A stretch of DNA of 64,000 nucleotides from Sphingomonas lutea. GTDB taxonomy: Bacteria > Pseudomonadota > Alphaproteobacteria > Sphingomonadales > Sphingomonadaceae. The notes beneath the pieces are model-generated. The model ran no database searches, was not told where the DNA came from, and saw nothing but the letters and a program-made list of their open reading frames with translations. Location of the stretch: the NCBI RefSeq assembly GCF_014396785.1, contig NZ_CP060718.1, positions 2,128,501-2,192,500 on the forward strand, read 5' to 3'. The position numbers and the translations under genes were made by a program. Shown one piece after another: positions 1 to 8,241 of this stretch. The first letter of the stretch is position 1, and each line of letters opens with the position of its first letter.

Positions 1-476
1 AGTCGTTCATACTCGAATTCCCACTTGTCCTTGTACGCTAAAGCCGCTTCCATCAACCCTCGCTTCTCATCAGCCTCTTTCTTCTGCGCGGCGGTAACGA
101 CCTGCTGGGTCAGCTTGACGTAGAATTTGTCTCCTTTCAGTGCGCCGTCCACGATCAGACGCGCCAAGGTTTCCTGAACGGTGAGGTACATAAGGGTGTC
201 ACCCTCTCCCACAGCAACTAATCGCCTGCTTTCGGCAAGAATCTCTTCTTCGAAACTTCGCAGCACAGTGGTCTTGTGATTGATTGATCCACGCGGACGC
301 CCTCGCGGATTGCCGGACTCCCCCTTTTTGAACTGGTGCTGCTTTGGCGGCTTGCAGTAGCCGACCTTCGGAAGCTCCTCGTTCGTATCCGCAGGCTCTG
401 GAGGAGGCGCCGGCTCTTGCTCCGAACGAGGCAGGCCGTCGGTCACCGCTTGCTCAAGTTTTGGAAAATCGGACAT
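1..476 (-). CDS. DUF5681 domain protein, 3' end cut off by window edge
   Basis: The reading frame is open from the window edge to an ATG at 476 and has no stop inside the window; 158 residues are visible. Upstream of the ATG (minus strand) is a GAGG ribosome site. The N-terminal 45 residues are acidic and proline-rich, then residues 47-64 carry the basic motif HQFKKGESGNPRGRPRGS, the hallmark of DUF5681. The rest is charged and probably helical. Members of this family are often found in prophages and integrated elements, in several cases near terminase genes; the biochemical role is not established. GC content here is clearly lower than in the genes to the right, which supports recent acquisition. 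The C-terminus and the neighbours to the left cannot be seen. Confidence 0.85.
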   Translation of the reverse strand, partial: MSDFPKLEQAVTDGLPRSEQEPAPPPEPADTNEELPKVGYCKPPKQHQFKKGESGNPRGRPRGSINHKTTVLRSFEEEILAESRRLVAVGEGDTLMYLTVQETLARLIVDGALKGDKFYVKLTQQVVTAAQKKEADEKRGLMEAALAYKDKWEFEYER

Positions 477-868
477 ATCCCTCGGACTTACGATCTAGAC
501 GGTGGCCCGAGGCTGATTGGCCGAGTCACGATTCAACATTTTTCGAGGGGTGGCACAAGCGGAACTTTCCAGCTGAGTTGTTGCCGCAGGCACAGCGTAG
601 CGAGGGAATCCTTGAGTTCGCTCCGTGCCAATGTTTCGGGCTGTTCGAGATCCCGGCTTTCCCTGTTATGACGCTTGCGACCGGTACGCCGCCAAACGCC
701 AAAATGGGGGCTCCTGCGCCAGTAAGCGGGTGAAGACTCCCAGCGACCCGGGCGCAGCAAATTCCCTGTAAATGATCAGCGAACTGGGAATTTGTTCCGG
801 CGGATGTGGGGGAAACCGCGCGATTGCGCGTTGGAAATGGCCCGGCTAAGGAGCCGCTTCGCCGGTGC
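477..868. other. Gene-free stretch between DUF5681 gene and tRNA-Ala
   Basis: No convincing gene is seen in these 392 bases. Short open frames exist on both strands but have no ribosome site, no recognisable domain and mixed codon use. Base composition rises from about that of the DUF5681 gene to the GC-rich background near the tRNA, so the junction of foreign and resident DNA probably lies here. The only structure I can support is the inverted repeat at 758-794. Confidence 0.5.
758..794. repeat. 9-bp perfect inverted repeat upstream of tRNA-Ala
   Basis: CAAATTCCC at 758-766 is the exact reverse complement of GGGAATTTG at 786-794, with a 19-base spacer. It is AT-richer than its surroundings and lies about 75 bp before the tRNA gene. 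It could be a hairpin, a protein binding site, or part of an element end; nothing in the sequence decides. Confidence 0.5.
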
Positions 869-944
869 GGGGCTGTAGCTCAGATGGGAGAGCGCTGCAA
901 TCGCACTGCAGAGGTCAGGGGTTCGATTCCCCTCAGCTCCACCA
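869..944 (+). tRNA. tRNA-Ala (anticodon CGC)
   Basis: This is a 76-base cloverleaf with CCA encoded at 942-944. The acceptor stem GGGGCTG pairs with CAGCTCC and includes the G3-U70 wobble that is the alanine identity element. The anticodon stem CTGCA/TGCAG holds loop ATCGCAC, giving anticodon CGC, which reads GCG. The T arm holds TTCGATT. No second copy of the tRNA 3' end was seen in the neighbouring DNA, so there is no evidence that this gene is an attachment site. Confidence 0.97.
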
Positions 945-991
945 GCCCGGCGCGCAGATTGTCCGGGGGACAATCGAGCATCGGGCTCGGC

Positions 992-1016
992 GCAGGCAGT
1001 CTGCGGGACTGCCTGT
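992..1016 (+). terminator. Hairpin downstream of tRNA-Ala
   Basis: AGGCAGTC (994-1001) and GACTGCCT (1007-1014) form a perfect 8-bp stem with a 5-base loop, extendable by one C-G and one G-T pair. It follows the tRNA by about 50 bases and could end its transcript. No T-run follows, so intrinsic termination is not certain. Confidence 0.4.
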
Positions 1017-1160
1017 CACGGCACTCGGCTTTGCTAGCTTTCGCCTTGTCGTATCGACCCCTTTCAGGGGCGGTGCACAGGAACGGCCATTGGCGCTGTT
1101 CGTTTTGCAAACAGTACCGCCGACCCCCTTCCCGGCGGCCTGTAAGCATGGAGGACTGGC

Positions 1161-2110
1161 ATGGCCTACGACCGTTATGATCCCCGCAACGAACGTTCCC
1201 GATGGCGCGACGATGATCGCGGTGAGCGCAATTGGCGCAGCGATCGCGAACGCAGCGATTCCGGCCGCGAGGAACGCGGCTTTTTCGAGCGCGCCGGCGA
1301 TGAGATCGCCTCGTGGTTCGGCGATGACGATTCCGGCGGCCGCCGCCAGCATCGCGATGAGCGTCCGCGCGGCCGGTTCATCGGGCGCGACGACGATCAT
1401 CGCAGCCGCTCGTCCTGGAGCGACAACAATTGGGACCGCGGCAATTCGGATCGTGACGACCGCAGCGAGATGCCCAGTGGCTGGGGGTCGCGCGGACGCG
1501 AAAGCAGCCGCGACTCCGCTCCGCGCAGCCGTCAGGACTATCGCCCGATCACCGGCGATTACGGGCGTTCGGAGCAATATTTCGCGGCCGGCGGAATGTC
1601 TCGCGGCGGGCAGGATCGCTGGGCAGCCAGGACCGCTCGCCCAGCCGCGGCGACTTCGATCCCCATTATGCAAGCTGGCGCGACCGCCACGTCAGCGAAC
1701 TCGACCGCGACTATGAGGATTATCGCCGCGAGAACCAAAAGAGGTTCGAGGACGAGTTCACCGGCTGGCGCCAGCAGCGCCAGGCAAAGCGCGGCCTGCT
1801 GAGCCAGATCCGCGAGCATATGGAAGTGCTTGGCAACGACAATGACCATGTCGGCACCGTCGACCGCGTCGCAGGTGACCGGATCATCCTCACCAAGTCC
1901 GACCCCGAAAGCGGCGGCACGCATCATTCTCTGATGTGCACGGACGTTGAATCGATCGACGGTGACAAGGTGATGCTCGGCTGCTCGGCCGAAGATGCCA
2001 AGAAGCGCTGGCGCGACGAAAACCGCGACCGTGCATTGTTCGAACGTGAGGACCAGGGCGAAGCCGGTCCCCACATGCTCGACCGGAGTTTCGAGGGCAC
2101 TTACCGCTAA
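1161..2110 (+). pseudogene. DUF2171 (PRC-barrel-like) protein, split by a one-base frameshift
   Basis: The start ATG at 1161 follows GGAGG. The first part is a very hydrophilic Arg/Asp/Ser-rich region with a conserved patch around FFERAGDEIASWFGDDD. After the G-run at 1621-1623 the homologous reading continues in another frame through DPHYASWRDRHVSELDRDY and then the DUF2171 domain (1820-2107: EHMEVLGNDNDHVGTVD, ILTKSD, DVESIDGDKVML). Adding one G to the run would give a single 316-residue protein. As given, translation ends at 1802 without the DUF2171 domain. DUF2171 is a small beta-barrel domain found in many sphingomonad and rhizobial proteins and often linked to stress; its ligand is unknown. 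A strong terminator follows. The frameshift may be a sequencing error. Confidence 0.8.
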
Positions 2111-2153
2111 GCTGCTCTTGAACCCCTAGCTCCCGACCAGCGGGAGCAACCCA

Positions 2154-2193
2154 GGCCCGGCTGCGTCGTCCCCTTCGCAGCCGGGCCTTTCTT
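2154..2193 (+). terminator. Strong intrinsic terminator after DUF2171 gene
   Basis: GGCCCGGCTGCG (2154-2165) pairs perfectly with CGCAGCCGGGCC (2176-2187), a 12-bp stem with a 10-base loop, and is followed by TTTCTT. It isolates the gene before it from the oxidoreductase starting at 2236. Confidence 0.9.
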
Positions 2194-2235
2194 GTGCGGG
2201 GAGGCGCGCCTATGCGGCGTGGAAAGGAGACGAGC

Positions 2236-3225
2236 ATGGCCCGCGCCTGGCATCTGATGAACCGCCCCCAGGGCGTTCCGATCGACACCGACTTTGCGCT
2301 GAAGGACATCGCTCTCCCCGATCTCGCCGACGGCATGGTGCGCGTTCGCAATCAATGGCTTTCCGTCGACCCGTACATGCGCAGCCGAATGAACGACGTG
2401 AAAAGCTACGTTCCCAGCTTCCAGCTTGGCGAGCCGATGACCGGCGGCGCGATCGGCGAAGTGGTCGAGAGCCGTGACCCGACGCTTCGGGCCGGCGACA
2501 CCGTGCTGCACATGGCCGGATGGCGCGATGAAGTGGTCGAGCCCGCCGCCAATTTCCACAAGCTGCCCGACATTCCAGGGATCGCGCCGCAAACCTTCCT
2601 CGGAAACCTCGGCCTGACTGGCGGGACGGCCTATTTCGGCTTGCTCGACGTGGCCGCGGCGAACGCGGGCGATATCGTGTTCGTGTCAGCTGCCGCGGGT
2701 GCGGTCGGATCGGCAGTCGTGCAAATCGCCAAGGCCAAGGACATGACCGTAATCGGCTCGGCCGGGGGCGGCGCAAAATGCGACTTCGTCCGTTCGCTCG
2801 GCGCGGATGAAGTGATCGACTACAAGGCGGGCCCGGTCGTGAAGTCCTTGATGGCTGCGGCGCCCAAGGGAATCGACGTCTATTTCGACAATGTCGGCGG
2901 CGACCATCTCGACGCCGCGCTAGCCACTGCCCGGCAGAACGCGCGCTTCGCCATCTGCGGCATGATCGAGGGCTATAACAGCAGCGAGCCGATCAGGCTT
3001 CGCTACATCATGCGGGTGATCGCCGCGCGCATCCGCCTGCAGGGCTTCATCTACACCGATTACATGGGACGGCTGGGCGAATTCTATGCCGACATGGGCG
3101 CGATGATCGCGCGCGGACAAGTGACTGGGCGGGAGACGATCGTCGACGGACTCGAAGCGATGCCCGAGGCGTTTCGTGGGCTGTTCAGCGGCGCGAACAC
3201 CGGAAAAATGTTGGTCCGCCTGTAG
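2236..3225 (+). CDS. NADP-dependent oxidoreductase, MDR family (leukotriene B4 dehydrogenase/CurA-like)
   Basis: This 329-residue protein belongs to the zinc-free medium-chain dehydrogenase/reductase branch that reduces alpha,beta-double bonds of enones and alkenals with NADPH. The N-terminal half holds the family signature LSVDPYMRSRM (residues 42-52). The Rossmann part holds the AAxGxVG dinucleotide motif as SAAAGAVGSAVVQIAK (151-166), then YFDNVGG. ATG 2236 is chosen because GGAAAGGAG precedes it at good spacing; the in-frame ATG at 2194 sits directly on the preceding terminator. It appears to be a single-gene unit. The natural substrate is unknown; detoxification of lipid-derived carbonyls is a reasonable guess from the family. 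Confidence 0.92.
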   Translation: MARAWHLMNRPQGVPIDTDFALKDIALPDLADGMVRVRNQWLSVDPYMRSRMNDVKSYVPSFQLGEPMTGGAIGEVVESRDPTLRAGDTVLHMAGWRDEVVEPAANFHKLPDIPGIAPQTFLGNLGLTGGTAYFGLLDVAAANAGDIVFVSAAAGAVGSAVVQIAKAKDMTVIGSAGGGAKCDFVRSLGADEVIDYKAGPVVKSLMAAAPKGIDVYFDNVGGDHLDAALATARQNARFAICGMIEGYNSSEPIRLRYIMRVIAARIRLQGFIYTDYMGRLGEFYADMGAMIARGQVTGRETIVDGLEAMPEAFRGLFSGANTGKMLVRL

Positions 3226-3416
3226 CCGCCGAGCGCAGCGACGCAGGTGCGAAGCTCCGCCGGAGCAGCGCGGAGAGACGGCGAAGGCCGGCCAGCGGGT
3301 CGCGTGAGCGAAGCCGACTAAGGTCACGGATTTCCTCCGTGACGGCCCGGTCGAACCGAAAAACCCCTTCACCGCCTTCGAGATTCCCCTCCCCAGCAGC
3401 TGCTGGGAAGGAAAAT
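3226..3416. repeat. Intergenic cluster of palindromes between convergent genes
   Basis: This 191-base gap between the oxidoreductase and the convergent metallopeptidase gene holds GTCACGGA/TCCGTGAC (3323-3330 and 3336-3343, loop TTTCC) and the perfect 16-base palindrome CCCAGCAGCTGCTGGG (3392-3407). The left part is rich in GCGCAGCG-like words. The GATTCCCCTCCCC word at 3382-3394 also occurs in the repeat before prfB near 58610. The palindromes may act as a two-way terminator; the composition suggests decayed dispersed repeats. Confidence 0.55.
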
Positions 3417-4301
3417 CTAGCGTGCGAAATTACACTGCGCGGGGTCGCCGCTTTGCAGGCCACGCTGGAGCGCCGCCATCCGTTGCGCCGAGGTGCCGTG
3501 GGTGAAGCTTTCCGGGACGACGGTGCCCTGCGTTTGCTTTTGCAGCGTGTCGTCGCCGATGGCTTCGGCCGCGCGCAAAGCCTCTTCGGCATCGCCAGGC
3601 TCGACGATCGGGCCTTGTGCATCGCGCGCCCGGGCCATCCAGATGCCCGCGTAGCAATCGGCCTGAAGCTCGACGCCGACTTGGATGGCATTGCCGTCGG
3701 TCTTGCTGGCGCGGGCCTGCGCGCTTTGCGCCCGGTCGAGCGTTCCTTCGAGGTTTTGGATGTGGTGACCGACCTCATGGGCGATGACATAGGCCATGGC
3801 TGCGTCGCCCGACGCACCGAACCGGCTGGTCAATTCACTGAAGAAGGTCGGGTCGATGTAGATGCTGCGGTCGCCGGGGCAGTAAAACGGCCCCATCGCC
3901 GCCTGCCCGAAACCGCAGCCGGTCTGCGTTCCGCGGGTGTAGGCGACCATCCGCGTCGGCACATATTGCTGGCCGTTGCGCTGATAGATTTCGCCCCAAG
4001 TCTCCTCGGTCGACCCGAGAACCCGCGTCAGGAAGTCGCGCATGTTGGCGTCGAGCCGCGATTGGCCACTGGGCGCCCTGGTCGTGGTGCCGCCCGGAAT
4101 GATGCTTCCGCCGCCACCCAATTGGGTAAGCGCGCAATAGCCGAGCAGCAGGATAAGGACGCCGACGATGCCGAACCGGCTCATAACCATCGGCAACAAG
4201 CACCCCAAGAGATTGCCGCCGCCGCCGAGGCCCATGCCGCCGCCGCTACTGCCTGTGCGGTCCTCGAAATTGCCGCTTGGTCCCTCGCCGCCTAGCCGCA
4301 T
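3417..4301 (-). CDS. Neutral zinc metallopeptidase, YpfJ family
   Basis: This 294-residue protein matches the putative neutral zinc metallopeptidase family (Pfam zn_peptidase). A Gly-rich N-terminus is followed by one membrane segment at about residues 41-60, so the catalytic domain is likely periplasmic. HEVGH at 175-179 is the HExxH zinc motif, and the ELQADCYAG motif further on supplies the third ligand Glu. CGFGQAAMGPFYCP around 129-142 is a conserved block of the family. ATG 4301 is preceded by GGGAGA; longer in-frame extensions lack a ribosome site. It is divergent from the 3-hydroxybutyrate dehydrogenase gene with an 82-base gap. The physiological substrate is unknown. Confidence 0.92.
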   Translation of the reverse strand: MRLGGEGPSGNFEDRTGSSGGGMGLGGGGNLLGCLLPMVMSRFGIVGVLILLLGYCALTQLGGGGSIIPGGTTTRAPSGQSRLDANMRDFLTRVLGSTEETWGEIYQRNGQQYVPTRMVAYTRGTQTGCGFGQAAMGPFYCPGDRSIYIDPTFFSELTSRFGASGDAAMAYVIAHEVGHHIQNLEGTLDRAQSAQARASKTDGNAIQVGVELQADCYAGIWMARARDAQGPIVEPGDAEEALRAAEAIGDDTLQKQTQGTVVPESFTHGTSAQRMAALQRGLQSGDPAQCNFAR

Positions 4302-4383
4302 GCACCTATCTCCCGTTTCAGGAGCGTAATGCTCGAAGCGAACCACGGTTGCAAAGCTTTGCCCTCACCGCGAAGAAGCGCGC

Positions 4384-5151
4384 ATGATTCTTCAAGACAA
4401 GGTTGCTCTCGTCACCGGCTCCACGTCCGGCATCGGTCTTGCCATCGCGCGCGCACTCGCGGCTGAAGGGGTCAAGGTGATGCTCAACGGCTTTGGCCCG
4501 ACCGATGACATCCGCAGCATCTGCGAGGAACTCGGCGCGGTGCACGACGGCGCCGACCTGTCCGACGCAAGCGCGATCGCGTCGATGATGCAGCGCTGCC
4601 AGGCGGAACTCGGCGCACCCGACATCCTCGTCAACAATGCCGGCATCCAGCATGTCTCGCCCGTCGAAAGCTTCCCGACCGACAAGTGGGACGCCGTGAT
4701 CGCGATCAATCTGACGGCGGTATTCCATACCACGCGGCTCGCGCTGCCCGCGATGAAGGCGCAAGGCTGGGGCCGCATCGTCAACACCGCGTCCGCGCAC
4801 AGCCTGGTCGCTTCCCCCAACAAGTCGGCCTATGTCGCGGCCAAGCATGGCGTTGCCGGCTTCACTAAAACCGTCGCGCTGGAGGCTGCCCGCGACGGGG
4901 TGACCGTCAACTGCATTTCGCCCGGCTACGTCTGGACGTCGCTGGTCGAAAACCAGATCCCCGACACGATGAAGGCGCGCGGCCTGACCCGCGAGCAGGT
5001 GATGAACGACGTGCTGCTCGCCGCCCAGCCGACCAAGCGCTTCGTCACGCCCGAAGAGGTTGCCGCGCTCGCCGTCTTCCTGTGCCGCGACGACGCGGGG
5101 TCGATCACCGGCGCCAACCTGTCGATGGACGGCGGCTGGACGGCGGCCTAG
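4384..5151 (+). CDS. bdhA: 3-hydroxybutyrate dehydrogenase
   Basis: This 255-residue classical short-chain dehydrogenase oxidises D-3-hydroxybutyrate to acetoacetate with NAD+, the step that feeds degraded polyhydroxybutyrate into acetoacetate metabolism. It shows TGSTSGIG (residues 11-18), NNAG (84-87), the catalytic Ser within NTASAHS, and YVAAK (150-154). The block SAHSLVASPNKSAYVAAKHG is characteristic of bacterial BDH rather than other SDRs, as is the QPTKRFVTPEEVA stretch near the C-terminus. Length matches the family. The DUF4893 lipoprotein gene begins 10 bases after the stop, so the two may be cotranscribed, though no functional link is obvious. Confidence 0.93.
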   Translation: MILQDKVALVTGSTSGIGLAIARALAAEGVKVMLNGFGPTDDIRSICEELGAVHDGADLSDASAIASMMQRCQAELGAPDILVNNAGIQHVSPVESFPTDKWDAVIAINLTAVFHTTRLALPAMKAQGWGRIVNTASAHSLVASPNKSAYVAAKHGVAGFTKTVALEAARDGVTVNCISPGYVWTSLVENQIPDTMKARGLTREQVMNDVLLAAQPTKRFVTPEEVAALAVFLCRDDAGSITGANLSMDGGWTAA

Positions 5152-5161
5152 GCTGCAGCGC

Positions 5162-5785
5162 ATGCGCTGGAAGTTCGCACTCGCCTTCGCTTCGCTCGCA
5201 GCATCCGGCTGCGCATCGATGCAGCCGCCACCGGCCACGGCGGCGCCGCCGCGCACCAACTGGCGGGTCATCGCCACGGACGACGATCGGGCGCGGCTGC
5301 GCGACTGGCGAGCGACTTTCATCGCCGCGCTGGACGCAGCGCGCCGCGCCGGCCATGAGGCGGAGATACGGCGTGAAGGCGCGCTCCTTCAGCCTGACGC
5401 CGCCCTACCCGGCGCCATTCCCAACGGCGTTTATCGCTGCCGCGTGATCAAGATCGGCGCCAAGCAGCCCGGGTTGCTCGACTATATCTCCTACCCGGCA
5501 TTCCGCTGCCGCATCTCGCCTTCGGGCATGGCGCAGAGCTTTATCAAGGAAACCGGATCGCAGCGGCAGGTTGGGCTGATCTATCCGGTCGACCAGGTTC
5601 GCCAGGTTTTCCTGGGTACGCTCGTGCTGGGCGATGAGCGCGGCGCGCTCCGTTACGGACAGGATCGGACGCGCGATGTCGCGGGCTTTATCGAACGGAT
5701 CGGGCCGAACCGCTGGCGCATGATCATGCCGCGGCCGCACTTTGAATCCCAACTCGACGTGCTTGAGCTGGTCCCCGCGTCCTAA
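5162..5785 (+). CDS. DUF4893 lipoprotein
   Basis: This 207-residue protein starts MRWKFALAFASLAASGC, a lipoprotein signal with lipobox LAASGC, so Cys17 is probably lipidated and the protein sits in the envelope. The rest matches DUF4893: a helical NWRVIATDDDRARLRDWRATF region, then GVYRCRVIKIG and YPAFRCRI, each with one Cys that could form a disulfide. The family has no known function. It lies between bdhA and the M20 amidohydrolase gene, 11 bases before the latter, in what looks like a three-gene unit. Confidence 0.85.
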   Translation: MRWKFALAFASLAASGCASMQPPPATAAPPRTNWRVIATDDDRARLRDWRATFIAALDAARRAGHEAEIRREGALLQPDAALPGAIPNGVYRCRVIKIGAKQPGLLDYISYPAFRCRISPSGMAQSFIKETGSQRQVGLIYPVDQVRQVFLGTLVLGDERGALRYGQDRTRDVAGFIERIGPNRWRMIMPRPHFESQLDVLELVPAS

Positions 5786-5796
5786 GGAGTTCGTTG

Positions 5797-7116
5797 ATGG
5801 TAAAGCGTTTCGTGCTGCTTGCGACCGCAGCCGCGGCGACCCCGGCAAGCCTTCCCGCCGCGACCCTGGCGCAATCGATCCAGGGCGACATGCCGCAGCT
5901 GATGGCGCTGTACCGCGACTTGCACGCCAACCCCGAACTGTCGATGCAGGAGGTGCGCACGCCGGCCAAGCTGGCGCCCGAAATGCGCAAGCTCGGCTTC
6001 ACGGTGACCGAGAAGGTCGGCAAGACCGGCGTCGTCGCCATGCTGCGCAACGGCCCCGGCCCGGTGCTGATGCTGCGCGCAGACATGGACGCCTTGCCCG
6101 TTGTCGAGCAGACCGGGCTGCCCTTCGCGTCCAAGGTGCGCGTGACCACGGCGCAGGGCGTGGAGACCGGGGTGATGCATGCCTGCGGGCACGATACCCA
6201 CGTCACCGCCTGGCTCGGCACTGCGCGCCGAATGGCGGCGATGAAGGATCAGTGGTCCGGCACCTTGATGATGATCCTTCAGCCGGGCGAGGAGACCAGC
6301 GAAGGCGCCAAGGCGATGCTTCAGGACGGGCTATTCACGCGCTTCGCCAAGCCAAGCACTGTCCTCGGTTTCCACGATGCCGCCATCCTCCCGGCGGGGC
6401 AGATCGGAATCACGCCGGGCTATGCCCTCGCCAATGTCGATAGTGTCGACATCACCGTCCGCGGTGTCGGCGGCCACGGCGCGCTGCCGGCCACGACCAA
6501 GGACCCGATTGTGCTCGCGTCGCGCATCGTCACCACGCTGCAGACCCTGGTCAGCCGCGAGAACGACCCGCTCAATCCGGCGGTGGTGACGGTGGGCAGC
6601 TTCCACGCCGGGGCGAAGCACAACATCATTTCGGACGAAGCCAAGCTCCAGCTCACCGTGCGCAGCTACAAACCCGAAGTGCGCAAGGCCTTGCTCGACG
6701 GCATCGCGCGCATCGCGCGGGGTGAAGCCATTGCCGCGGGGATGCCCGACGACCGCATGCCGGTCGTCACCGTTCGCGAGGAGCTGTCCACCCCTGCGAC
6801 CTTCAACACCGACCGCCTGTCGCAACATGTACGGCGCTTGTTCACCGCGCATTTCGGCGCCGATCGCGTGGCCAGCCCGCCGCCCGCGATGGTCGGCGAG
6901 GATTTCAGCCGCTTCTACCTGACCGACCGGTCGATCGAGAGCCTGTTGTTCTGGGTTGGTGGCACGCCCAAGGCCAAGTGGGACGCGGCCGCGGGCGATC
7001 CGCAGAAACTGCCGTCGCTCCACTCGCCATTCTGGGCGCCCGACGCCGAATCGGTCATCGCCACTGCGACCGAGGCGATGACGATTGCCGCGCTGGACGT
7101 GCTGAAGGCGAACTAA
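5797..7116 (+). CDS. M20 family metallo-amidohydrolase, exported
   Basis: This 439-residue protein has an N-terminal signal peptide (about residues 1-24, ending ATLAQS). The M20 catalytic domain follows with metal ligands in RADMDALP, HACGHDTH and GEETSEGAKAM; GVGGHGALP marks the dimerisation domain. The family cleaves N-acyl or amide bonds in amino-acid conjugates (hippurate, N-acyl amino acids, IAA conjugates); a periplasmic version would release amino acids from scavenged conjugates. ATG 5797 is preceded by AAGGAG at good spacing; a TTG lies one codon earlier. Its stop overlaps that of the convergent aldo/keto reductase gene. Confidence 0.9.
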   Translation: MVKRFVLLATAAAATPASLPAATLAQSIQGDMPQLMALYRDLHANPELSMQEVRTPAKLAPEMRKLGFTVTEKVGKTGVVAMLRNGPGPVLMLRADMDALPVVEQTGLPFASKVRVTTAQGVETGVMHACGHDTHVTAWLGTARRMAAMKDQWSGTLMMILQPGEETSEGAKAMLQDGLFTRFAKPSTVLGFHDAAILPAGQIGITPGYALANVDSVDITVRGVGGHGALPATTKDPIVLASRIVTTLQTLVSRENDPLNPAVVTVGSFHAGAKHNIISDEAKLQLTVRSYKPEVRKALLDGIARIARGEAIAAGMPDDRMPVVTVREELSTPATFNTDRLSQHVRRLFTAHFGADRVASPPPAMVGEDFSRFYLTDRSIESLLFWVGGTPKAKWDAAAGDPQKLPSLHSPFWAPDAESVIATATEAMTIAALDVLKAN

Positions 7117-8048
7117 GCGCTTGCCTCGCTGAGCCGATCCATCTGGTCGGGAGTGAGGGTCAGTGCCATCGCGCCCGTCAACTCCTCGAGCTGTTCGGTG
7201 CTGGTGGCGCTGGCCAGCACGCCAGCGATCCCGGGTTGCGCCATCGTCCACGCGAGCGCGACGGTGGCAAGCGGCGCGCCCGTTTCCCTCGCCACCGCAT
7301 CGAGCGCATCGAGGACGGCCATACCGCGCCCCTCGAGGTAGGCAATGTTGCGCAGGCCCCGCGGGCTTTTGTCGAGATCATCCTTGCTTCGATACTTGCC
7401 GCTAAGGAAGCCATTGGCGAGCCCGTAGAAGGGAAGGATAGCGAGGCCGTGCGCGGTTGCGACGTCGTGCAATTCACCCTCCAGCTTCTCGCGTTCGACC
7501 AAGTTGTACCAGGTCTGCAGTGCACTGGGTCTGGTCAGCCCCTGCTTGTCCGCGGTGCGCAGGGCTTCGTCGAGCCGTGCGGGGGTGAACTGCGATAGCC
7601 CGATGCTGCGGACCTTGCCGGCCTTCACTAGCGCATCCATCGCGCCGAGGCTGTCGGCCAGCGGCACCTTTTCATCATCCTTGTGCTGGTAATAGAGATC
7701 GATCGTCTCGACCCCAAGGCGCAGCAGCGACGCATCGCATGCGCGCGCAATGACCTCAGGCGCCAGGCCTTCGAAGAAGCCGACCTTGGTCGCAATCTGG
7801 ACGCGGTCGCGCTTTGACGGATCGCGCTTCAGCCAGCGGCCGATGACTCCTTCGCTTTCCCCGCCCTGATGGCCCGGGACCCAGGCCGAATACACGTCGG
7901 CGGTGTCGATCATCGTGCCGCCCGCAGCGACGAAGGCGTCGAGGATGGCGAAGCTCGCCGCCTCGTCAGCAGTCCAGCCGAACACATTCCCGCCCAGCAC
8001 GAGGGGCGCGATTTCAATGCCGCTGCTTCCCAATGGGCGATGTTGCAT
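7113..8048 (-). CDS. Aldo/keto reductase
   Basis: This 311-residue TIM-barrel oxidoreductase carries the AKR tetrad as Asp48 and Tyr53 (in IDTADVYS), Lys88 (QIATKVGF) and His122 (YYQHKDD). The C-terminal NADPH-binding part includes GVLASATSTEQLEEL. It resembles YajO/Tas-type reductases that act on aldehydes, ketones or sugars; the substrate cannot be told from sequence. ATG 8048 follows GGAG. The stop codon shares bases 7113-7116 with the stop of the convergent M20 gene. Confidence 0.9.
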   Translation of the reverse strand: MQHRPLGSSGIEIAPLVLGGNVFGWTADEAASFAILDAFVAAGGTMIDTADVYSAWVPGHQGGESEGVIGRWLKRDPSKRDRVQIATKVGFFEGLAPEVIARACDASLLRLGVETIDLYYQHKDDEKVPLADSLGAMDALVKAGKVRSIGLSQFTPARLDEALRTADKQGLTRPSALQTWYNLVEREKLEGELHDVATAHGLAILPFYGLANGFLSGKYRSKDDLDKSPRGLRNIAYLEGRGMAVLDALDAVARETGAPLATVALAWTMAQPGIAGVLASATSTEQLEELTGAMALTLTPDQMDRLSEASA

Positions 8049-8077
8049 AACCTGACTCCTGACCACCACTGGTTGCC

Positions 8078-8149
8078 GTCATTGCGAGGAGCGCAGCAAC
8101 GGCGCAATCCAACATCGACGCGGCACGGCTTCACGTGGCTCGCAACGAC
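8078..8149. repeat. Palindromic repeat, ATTGCGAGGAGCGCAGC type
   Basis: GTCATTGCGA (8078-8087) and TCGCAACGAC (8140-8149) are inverted copies matching at 9 of 10 positions, with GGAGCGCAGCAACGGCGCAATCC between. The wording matches a dispersed intergenic repeat type I recall from many proteobacterial genomes. It lies between the divergent aldo/keto reductase and prsK genes. Confidence 0.6.
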
Positions 8150-8241
8150 CGCCTCACTTCGTTCACCACTTATTTGTAAAATTTAGCGACACCTATCGCC
8201 ATGTCGGCGGAATTGACACTTATCGCACCCGGAGCGTGCCG

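Noticed and set aside
869..944. tRNA-Ala as attachment site of the left element
   Set aside because: No duplicate of the tRNA 3' end was found, and the foreign DNA lies on the 5' side.
776..1149. Minus-strand ORFs across tRNA-Ala (65 and 89 residues)
   Set aside because: They read the tRNA gene backwards and contain the well-known artefact strings NRTPDL and GIEPLTS; no ribosome site.
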